Shown here: piece by piece, positions 6,801 to 10,027 of the stretch | Layout: every line of letters begins with the position of its first letter | Numbering within the stretch: position 1 is the first letter of the stretch | NCBI GenBank assembly: GCA_028565715.1 | Contig: JAOXYC010256453.1 | Span: 1-10,027 of the forward strand | Origin: Phoronis pallida | Taxonomy: Eukaryota; Phoronida; Phoronidae | Length of the DNA: 10,027 nt | Reading direction: 5' to 3' | Notes under the pieces: model-generated | What the model saw: the letters and a program-made list of their open reading frames with translations, nothing else | Told to the model about the DNA's origin: nothing | Databases searched by the model: none | Translations under genes and position numbers: made by a program

Positions 6801-8543
6801 TACAACACCTATAAGGGTTAGTTCTATACCGACATTATAACTAAAAATACAAGCTAGCTCGTGCATAGTTAAACTTGTCACCTTTGAAATGGTGATTTAT
6901 GTGAATGAGCGAGGTTGGCTGATAATGCATTTCGGATAAAAGGTTGATTTCTCATCAGAAGGAGAACTTATGCAGCAAGTGAAGTATGGTTGCTTTTACC
7001 ACAATGCCTCAAAAGTGATTTTAAAAACTGAAATTTTTACAGACATCTTTTTGTAAAAGGCATGTAGTCCCTATAATAAGTTTAGTAATTGAAAATATTT
7101 TTTGACAATTTCGTTTCTGGAAATTATTGCCAGACATGTTTGATAAACTCCTACAATGCCAATGGTGCTCCTACAAATATCTGTATACTCTTTTTTAAAA
7201 GGTTTGTCTTTTAAAGCTTGGATGAATTGTATGATTTTAGGAGACTATATCACATCGTACAGGGACAGGATCTAATGATAATTTAGACAGTGGTGGGGAA
7301 CAGAACTCTGAGTCTGGCTCAGAGACGGATTCAGATGAGGTTAGTGAAACTGTGATTTATTGTATTCAGGAGACAATATCACATCGTACTGCAGGTAGAG
7401 GGTCATACCTATGTATGTCTTGTAAGGACACAATATCACCATCTCACAATCAGCTAGCTCACATTTGTATTGTGCATGAAGACGTTTGTGGGACGTCTGC
7501 AGGCACTAGCCAAATTTCACCTCTTTTTAAGGTCACAACAGCAATTTCCATTTTTTTCCTTAAAAATGTAGTAAAAATCATACCTGACAACCTGGTGGGA
7601 GGAAATTTAGATACTTCCTGAATCATTTTCTTGTCTGTCATTTCAGGATTTCATGGACACCAATGAGTATGTGAAGAATGAGTTGCAAGCGCTGGAGAGA
7701 GAACAGAGACAGATTGATGAGTGTGCGGGTATACTGGAGGTCAAGCTTAGGAGAGTGATGGACAAAGGTGGGTCAGATATACTGTATTAATTGGGCGATT
7801 CAGAAAAGACATACCAAACTTTTAAGTTAAAACAGCTTATTATCTCAAAATATGTTTAATAGAACAACAAAAAAGTTGCTTGTGCTGCTTATATCCATAT
7901 TTTACCAAATAGCAAAAAAATAACTGTCCGTGAGAAATTCCAAGTCAGTTTTTTTTTCAAATGTCACGGATTCATGGTATGTGATTAAAATGTTCCAATT
8001 TTTATGCTTTAATATCTCAAACATCTTTTACCTTTAAGACATAGAATTTTAGACATGTTAACATAAAAATGTTGTCAAAAGATGGTATAAATTTCCAATT
8101 CGCACATGAAATATCCGAAAAATGATAAGACATAGAAAAAGGTTGCGATGTTTGTGACACCGGAATCGGATATCAGTAACAGATAGTGACGTATGAGCTC
8201 TCCTGGGTTAGCAAATGATCCTTCCCCTTCAAGTCTCGTCTACATATCAAGTCTCGTCTAGATATGTGATAAAAAGTAGACTCGACTAATCCTCCCTTGG
8301 GTTTATTCAGCATCATTAACCAGGCCTTAGATCTATTCACTCTAGGAATGTATTGAACAAACTGACTACAAGCGGTTGTAATTTTCTAGAACGGTTAAAA
8401 CATTCCATTTTATATTGTTGTATTATTGTTGATGCAGGAACAGGCAAGAGTAAGAATGAAGAAGAACATCTTCTAGCTGAATGGTTCCTACTGGTTAATA
8501 AGAAGAACGCTCTCATAAGACGACAGATGCAACTTAATATACT
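616..8543 (+). CDS. EHBP1: EHBP1 homologue, partial: 12 internal exons joined
   Basis: EH domain-binding protein 1 homologue. The join is 616-868, 1500-1539, 1954-2120, 2975-3832, 4087-4237, 5046-5177, 5483-5615, 5908-5943, 6536-6816, 7241-7339, 7647-7767 and 8438-8543. Every junction has AG/GT borders and compatible phase, and the frame stays open for 792 codons. In the fragment, the CH domain covers about residues 107-212, the NPF motif 383-385, the KERAR/RERAR helices about 491-560, and the start of bMERB about 718-793. This domain order is that of EHBP1; MICAL proteins also carry CH and bMERB but begin with a monooxygenase, and the KERARVLLE block is typical of EHBP1. Known family roles are actin binding, EHD binding and Rab8/Rab10 effector function in endocytic recycling. 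The N-terminal C2-like domain, the end of bMERB and any prenylation motif lie outside the window. EHBP1L1-type paralogy is not excluded. Confidence 0.92.
869..1499 (+). other. Intron, 631 bp, containing a GC-rich hairpin
   Basis: AT-rich and stop-dense in all frames. The only structure I see is a GC-rich imperfect palindrome at 1412-1451: cctggg (1412-1417) pairs with cccagg (1446-1451), and cagtgcc (1427-1433) pairs with ggcactg (1435-1441) around a single A. It stands out from the surrounding A/T-rich sequence and lies close to the 40-nt microexon. No exon was recognised here. Confidence 0.7.
1500..1539 (+). CDS. EHBP1: EHBP1 exon b: 40-nt acidic microexon
   Basis: A 40-nt exon with a strong polypyrimidine-cag acceptor (ttattttttacag, ending 1499) and donor gtagag at 1540. 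Its first base completes the codon left open at 868, and it ends in phase 0 as the CH exon at 1954 requires. It encodes [13 protein letters not shown], an acidic Asp/Glu patch just before the CH domain. The exact phase fit on both sides is the main evidence, because an exon this short cannot be supported by homology. Skipping it would shift the frame, so it is probably constitutive. A GC-rich hairpin lies about 48 nt upstream. Confidence 0.78.
1603..1852 (-). mobile_element. Second tRNA-derived SINE-like element, tRNA-Glu-like head
   Basis: The minus strand of 1794-1852 has a perfect 7-bp acceptor-like stem, CTCATCC (1846-1852) pairing with GGATGAG (1794-1800). Within it are a tRNA-Glu-like A region (GTGGTCTAAAGGTTAGGAT) and a B-box-like GGTTTGATATC in a T arm closed by TGTG/CACA. 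At 59 nt it has no room for an anticodon arm. AT-rich sequence follows, ending with AAGTGCTTGGTAAT at 1603-1616, identical to the tail motif of the element at 43-236; TCATT-GA-TCA-like sequence precedes both motifs. It lies antisense in the intron 1540-1953. Confidence 0.45.
1954..2120 (+). CDS. EHBP1: EHBP1 exon c: N-terminal half of the calponin-homology domain
   Basis: The acceptor tgttgtccag ends at 1953 and the donor is gtaagt at 2121. It enters in phase 0 and leaves after two bases of a codon. The translation contains the hallmark first half of a CH domain, [10 protein letters not shown] followed by [19 protein letters not shown], with the conserved Trp of helix A, the [11 protein letters not shown] core helix and the HKFRPDL turn. 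This pattern is very close to the single CH domain of EHBP1, MICAL-like and cytospin proteins. In EHBP1 this domain mediates actin association. It is the strongest homology signal in the window together with the next exon. Confidence 0.95.
2121..2974 (+). other. Intron, 854 bp, splitting the CH domain
   Basis: This intron interrupts the codon after RPDL in the CH domain. It is AT-rich and is largely occupied by a 356-bp long-inverted-repeat element (2309-2664). Outside that element I see no exon, RNA gene or further repeat. Confidence 0.8.
2309..2664. mobile_element. Long-TIR fold-back element (MITE-like), about 356 bp
   Basis: Inverted repeats of about 130 bp, 2309-2440 and 2536-2664, surround a 95-bp spacer. 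Matching blocks run the full length of the arms: tgtccactctggag against ctccacagtggaca, tagctttcgaaattt against aaatttcgaaagcta, catcagaggac against gtcctctaatg, atagaatgaacac against gtgttcattctat, and caacacagac against gtctgtgttg. There is no transposase frame, so it is non-autonomous. The ends read ACAT...ATGT, but the exact boundary and target-site duplication are unclear. Confidence 0.8.
2975..3832 (+). CDS. EHBP1: EHBP1 exon d: C-terminal CH half plus Ser-rich linker with NPF motif
   Basis: The acceptor attaatattttcag ends at 2974 and the donor is gtgcgt at 3833. One base completes an Ile codon, giving the RPDLIGDF junction. The first 59 or so residues finish the CH domain: the SSHDI turn, a [13 protein letters not shown] helix, the EPSDMVLL segment and [23 protein letters not shown] follows, matching the conserved post-CH stretch of EHBP1. 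The remainder is a disordered Ser-rich linker with a basic patch (3273-3335, [13 protein letters not shown]) and one NPF tripeptide at 3660-3668 followed by DSDDDD. NPF followed by acidic residues is the preferred ligand of EHD-family EH domains. At 858 nt it is by far the longest exon. An open frame exists from 2907, but 2907-2974 is intron. Confidence 0.95.
4087..4237 (+). CDS. EHBP1: EHBP1 exon e: Ser/Thr-rich linker
   Basis: The acceptor ttcttacag ends at 4086 and the donor is gttagt at 4238. The first base completes a Ser codon from the previous exon, and the exon ends in phase 0 with a Glu codon. It encodes about 50 residues, including [18 protein letters not shown] followed by a Ser-rich tail. 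It joins in phase to the helical exon at 5046, giving the SSE/RLKSR junction. It is a low-complexity linker supported by splice sites, phase fit and an open frame, with no independent domain signature. Confidence 0.85.
4238..5045 (+). other. Intron, 808 bp, with an optional exon candidate
   Basis: Intron between exons e and f. It holds the candidate cassette exon at 4302-4433. The open stretches at 4434-4685 and 4711-4989 have no recognisable protein similarity and no phase-compatible splice pair, so I treat them as non-coding. No repeat family was recognised. Confidence 0.65.
4302..4433 (+). other. Candidate alternative (cassette) exon, unconfirmed
   Basis: A possible extra exon between 4237 and 5046. 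A pyrimidine-rich acceptor (ctatcttcatttag) ends at 4301, and the stop codon tag overlaps it in frame. From 4302 the frame is open for 127 codons to a TGA at 4683-4685. A donor-like gag/gtgtta at 4434 gives a 132-nt exon in phase 0 at both ends, so it could be included or skipped without frame change. It would encode 44 residues beginning [18 protein letters not shown]. The intron to the preceding exon would be only 64 nt, the donor is weak, and I recognise no homologue. An alternative donor at 4397 would break the phase with exon 5046. Confidence 0.35.
5046..5177 (+). CDS. EHBP1: EHBP1 exon f: conserved KERARVLLE helix
   Basis: The acceptor gcactttcag ends at 5045 and the donor is gtaagt at 5178. 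Both ends are phase 0, giving 44 codons. It encodes [20 protein letters not shown] followed by [11 protein letters not shown], a highly charged helical segment. This matches the conserved mid-region of EHBP1, where a very similar block precedes the RERARQLI segment, and it separates this gene from MICAL and MICAL-like proteins. The region is predicted helical or coiled coil and its molecular role is not well defined. The open frame continuing past 5177 is intron read-through. Confidence 0.93.
5178..5482 (+). other. Intron, 305 bp
   Basis: Plain intron between the two helical exons f and g, with a gtaagt donor and a tatag acceptor. No structure or exon was recognised inside it. Confidence 0.8.
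5483..5615 (+). CDS. EHBP1: EHBP1 exon g: RERARQLI helix
   Basis: The acceptor cttaatgttatag ends at 5482 and the donor is gtaagt at 5616. It enters in phase 0 and leaves after one base of a codon. It encodes [20 protein letters not shown] then EART and a short polar tail ending QSSQQR. The [11 protein letters not shown] block is the second conserved helical signature of EHBP1, directly downstream of the KERARVLLE block. With the previous exon it forms an Arg/Glu/Ala-rich helical pair. The frame stays open to about 5821, but the strong donor and the phase of downstream exons show that this is intron. Confidence 0.92.
5908..5943 (+). CDS. EHBP1: EHBP1 exon h: 36-nt microexon, possible cassette
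   Basis: The acceptor ccatcctttag ends at 5907 and the donor is gtaagc at 5944. Two bases complete the Arg codon opened at 5615, and one base is left for the next exon, so the exon is phase 1 at both ends and exactly 36 nt. It adds [12 protein letters not shown], a short basic and aromatic peptide. Exon g can also join directly to exon i at 6536 in frame, so this microexon can be included or skipped without disrupting the protein. The splice sites are good, but no homology supports an exon this short. Confidence 0.65.
5944..6535 (+). other. Intron, 592 bp
   Basis: T-rich intron with a gtaagc donor. The acceptor is preceded by a long pyrimidine tract (tcttttctctgtctgtctat from 6481). I see no exon, RNA gene or repeat in it. 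Confidence 0.8.
6536..6816 (+). CDS. EHBP1: EHBP1 exon i: Ser-Pro hexapeptide-repeat linker
   Basis: The acceptor cccctaacag ends at 6535 after a pyrimidine-rich tract, and the donor is gttagt at 6817. Two bases complete a Val codon and the exon ends in phase 0. After VSEEEGSN come seven imperfect six-residue units of the form S-P-x-R-G/D-x (6559-6684). A less repetitive segment follows, containing [20 protein letters not shown], which may form a short helix, and the exon ends TTPIR. This segment lies in the variable linker between the helical block and bMERB. Most of the S/T-P-x-R/K sites fit proline-directed kinase consensus. The periodic open frame on the opposite strand at 6522-6881 is a shadow of this repeat. 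Confidence 0.88.
6559..6684 (+). repeat. Seven 18-bp units encoding an S-P-x-R-G/D-x hexapeptide
   Basis: In frame, the units read [36 protein letters not shown] and SPSRDS, with a partial SPGD after. DNA units share a tcm-cca-nnn-agg-gry pattern but have diverged, with mixed synonymous and replacement changes. This suggests old tandem expansion followed by drift rather than recent slippage. Five units match S/T-P-x-R/K. Confidence 0.85.
6817..7240 (+). other. Intron, 424 bp
   Basis: AT-rich, stop-dense intron between the SP-repeat exon and the acidic exon. No recognised element inside. Confidence 0.8.
7241..7339 (+). CDS. EHBP1: EHBP1 exon j: acidic Ser/Glu/Asp-rich segment before bMERB
   Basis: The acceptor tgtatgattttag ends at 7240 and the donor is gttagt at 7340. 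Both ends are phase 0, giving 33 codons. It encodes [19 protein letters not shown] followed by an acidic [11 protein letters not shown] run that leads into the bMERB exon. The acidic Ser-rich tail resembles casein kinase 2 target sequence. Its first 20 nt recur almost exactly at 7370, only 30 nt after this exon ends, which indicates a local duplication. Removing this exon would keep the reading frame. Confidence 0.85.
7370..7621 (+). other. Duplicated start of exon j; candidate alternative or relic exon
   Basis: A tattcag acceptor-like site ends at 7369. The following bases gagacaatatcacatcgtac match the start of exon j (7241) at 19 of 20 positions and encode the same ETISHRT peptide in the same phase 0. 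The frame stays open to a TGA at 7619-7621. Joining this copy after exon j would need a 30-nt intron, which is too short, so it could only replace exon j. A phase-0 donor-like aag/gtcaca at 7532 would give a 54-codon exon that can join 7647; stronger-looking donors at 7395, 7413 and 7422 are in the wrong phase. It may be a pseudo-exon. Confidence 0.4.
7647..7767 (+). CDS. EHBP1: EHBP1 exon k: first part of the bMERB (DUF3585) domain
   Basis: The acceptor tctgtcatttcag ends at 7646 and the donor is gtgggt at 7768. It enters in phase 0 and leaves after one base. It encodes [20 protein letters not shown] then [20 protein letters not shown], a long amphipathic helix with the heptad-like pattern and the Q-I-D-x-x-A/G-x-x-L-E spacing of the first bMERB helix. 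bMERB domains of EHBP1, MICAL and MICAL-like proteins bind Rab8-family GTPases (Rab8, 10, 13, 15 and 35). Confidence 0.94.
7768..8437 (+). other. Intron, 670 bp, within the bMERB domain
   Basis: AT-rich intron splitting bMERB after VMDKG. It contains an 18-bp tandem duplication at 8229-8264 and a perfect 7-bp inverted pair, tccgtga (7927-7933) and tcacgga (7964-7970). No exon was recognised. Confidence 0.75.
8229..8264. repeat. Two tandem 18-bp copies of tcaagtctcgtctacata
   Basis: Copies at 8229-8246 and 8247-8264 differ at one position (tacata versus tagata). A related inverted stretch, gtagactcgact, follows at about 8276-8287 and could pair loosely with either copy. Simple intronic repeat. 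Confidence 0.75.
8438..8543 (+). CDS. EHBP1: EHBP1 exon l: bMERB domain, [14 protein letters not shown] block
   Basis: The acceptor tgttgatgcag ends at 8437 and the donor is gtaagt at 8544. Two bases complete a Gly codon, and the exon ends after two bases of a Leu codon. It encodes [20 protein letters not shown] then [14 protein letters not shown]. The E-W-F[12 protein letters not shown] block is the most conserved signature of the bMERB/DUF3585 family. An in-frame ATG at 8353 lies in the intron and is not a start. The following exon, expected to continue the domain with a charged helix, is not found before the window ends. Confidence 0.95.
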
Positions 8544-10027
8544 GTAAGTTGATAACAGAGTTGGTATTTTATTTGTTTATTTTCTCAAAATCAATATACT
8601 GCTGCCATCTGGAGGGAAAATAAAAATCCATCCTTGATGGTGCTGCCACCTGGCGGTTGTTGTGCAAACTACAAGTGTCTGTAATCACCACAGAAATTTT
8701 AAAGCCTCTACATATGTTTGACTTTTTTGGTGTAGATAAGAAAATCCAAAAAAAGGTCATCTAGAAATCAAACTCTTTCTTTCACATATTCGTAAAAGAA
8801 TGTACAAAGCTCAGTCCTTTTTGAATGCGTATTTTGACATACTATAGAAAATGTGTAATGTTATATCTTTCTGGTAATCCTAAGAACCTTTTAAAACTAT
8901 TAAGAAGTTGCTTGTATAAAGCATGCGTGCCATTGCTACTGTATTTAAAGTGCAGCTAGTTATCAACTTTATCCACCATATATGCTGATCCGAGTCATGC
9001 AACAATCACCCCAATATTAGCTCTATTATAGTTTACACATGGTAGCAATGACCTTAAACCAGGATTATGATGAGCGTTTTTTAAACAACGTTTTCTTGTG
9101 AACACATGTTTAAACCCCTTCAGGTAAACACAGGACTTTTTCTATGTGTATAATTTGACTACTTAACTCTATAAGTCAAAACTAAGTACCAATAAGCCAT
9201 CATTGGCATATAGACCTACATACTAAGCTGGGTCAATCTTATTACTTTAGATACTAAAGTATACATAAATAGTTCCGCTTATTTCGGCCATTTGCACATT
9301 TGCTTTTTCTCATAATGTTAAAGATAAATCATCAACAGCTGGTAAATGAATGAAAAAAATAATTTTTCAAATCTTGAAATATGTTTTAATGAGTTGCATT
9401 TCGCCCTAACTTAGACACTGACAAACAAATAGTACACACAACCAATCCGAGCTTAGTAACAGACTATTGAAGTTTTGGGAATGGGGATTCTAACAATTCT
9501 CATATCAAATTCATTTTAAAAAACATTGCAATAAAAATTAAAATAGGACACATGCAATTCTTTTCTATTCTATTTCTGAACACACTTTAGTTACAGAACT
9601 GGCAGTTGTTCTCTTTTCTTACAGTTTTAGAGAAATGGATATTTTATAGAAAATGGGATAAAACAGTTTTTTTGCACGGATACAAGTATTAGAAAATTTT
9701 GAAAAAGAAATATTTTTTGTCTTGCAGTTGATTCACTGTCATAAATGGGTTACGTGTACTCTACTGTAGTGCTGAATATCACTACACAAGCATGCGCATA
9801 CCCTCACAACTACATCAGGATTAATATCATGTACGCTTGCCCTGACTTAACTGTACATTCAAGTATTCTCAAAAATTAATTCCACTTCACACAATGCACA
9901 TAAAGAGTGATATACTTCACGAATCTGAAACAGTGTTGGAGATTAGTGAGCTAGTAAAAATATTGTGACTCTTTTTCCCTCAAGTCCTCTTATGTTAAGC
10001 ATGTAATAGACATATTAAACAGCTCCA
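8544..10027 (+). other. Intron to window end, at least 1,484 bp
   Basis: The intron opens with gtaagt after exon l. The next exon should start with one base completing Leu and continue the bMERB helix with charged residues. I find no acceptor followed by such a frame; acceptor-like sites at 9624 and 9727 run into stops after eight codons and at once, respectively. Apart from the CTCF-like pair near its start, I see no genes or clear repeats on either strand. Confidence 0.75.
8601..8657 (-). promoter_or_regulatory. Pair of CTCF-like motifs, same orientation
   Basis: On the minus strand, 8642-8657 reads ACCGCCAGGTGGCAGC and 8601-8616 reads CCCTCCAGATGGCAGC. Both fit the known CTCF core, roughly C-C-A/G-C-C/T-A-G-R-K-G-G-C-R-S, the first very closely. 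Starts are 41 bp apart, and the sites lie 58-114 bp after the exon l donor. CTCF is found across Bilateria, but binding here is inferred from sequence only. They might instead be two copies of an unrelated local repeat. Confidence 0.35.

Noticed and set aside
6522-6881. Minus-strand 119-codon open frame with a regular GD repeat
   Set aside because: Its periodicity is the reverse complement of the plus-strand SP hexapeptide repeat.
616-8543. MICAL or MICAL-like gene instead of EHBP1
   Set aside because: CH and bMERB are shared, but the [17 protein letters not shown] helices, the [11 protein letters not shown] post-CH stretch and the NPF motif match EHBP1, and no LIM domain lies between CH and bMERB.
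9625-9649. Alternative terminal exon after the cttacag at 9624, reading LFREMDIL then stop
   Set aside because: It is phase-compatible with exon l, but does not continue the bMERB domain and no poly(A) signal follows nearby.
9728-9760. Acceptor-like cttgcag ending at 9727 as the next bMERB exon
   Set aside because: In the required phase the first codon is a TGA stop.

Overview
The window is animal genomic DNA, not prokaryotic. Short coding blocks with consensus GT...AG splice sites and matching codon phases alternate with AT-rich, stop-filled introns holding degenerate tRNA-derived and fold-back repeats. The host is probably a marine invertebrate, perhaps a lophotrochozoan such as a mollusc. 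That placement is a low-confidence inference; the sequence does not settle the phylum.

One plus-strand gene accounts for all the convincing coding sequence: an EHBP1 (EH domain-binding protein 1) homologue. Twelve internal exons (616-8543) splice in one continuous frame and give 2,377 nt, or 792 complete codons plus two bases. They encode, in order, a Pro/Ser-rich linker, an acidic microexon, a single calponin-homology (CH) domain split over two exons, a long Ser-rich linker with a basic patch and one NPF-acidic motif, two charged helical exons with KERARVLLE and RERARQLI signatures, a microexon, a Ser-Pro hexapeptide-repeat exon, an acidic exon, and the first part of the C-terminal bMERB (DUF3585) domain. 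The N-terminal C2-like domain lies upstream of the window. The end of bMERB and the C-terminus lie downstream.

Layout: 1-615 is intron with an antisense tRNA-derived element and a small fold-back repeat. 616-2120 holds exons for the linker and the first CH half. The intron at 2121-2974 contains a roughly 356-bp long-TIR element. 2975-5943 holds the second CH half, the linker and the helical exons. 6536-7339 holds the SP-repeat and acidic exons. 7647-8543 holds bMERB exons. 8544-10027 is intron with two CTCF-like motifs and no recognisable exon.

From family knowledge, the product would link actin (CH), EHD ATPases (NPF) and Rab8/10-type GTPases (bMERB) in endocytic recycling. I see no operon, CRISPR array or novel defence-like system. 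The items most worth checking are a tandemly duplicated exon start at 7241/7370, a phase-neutral unassigned exon candidate at 4302-4433, the SP hexapeptide repeat, paired CTCF-like sites, and two same-orientation tRNA-derived elements sharing a 3' tail.
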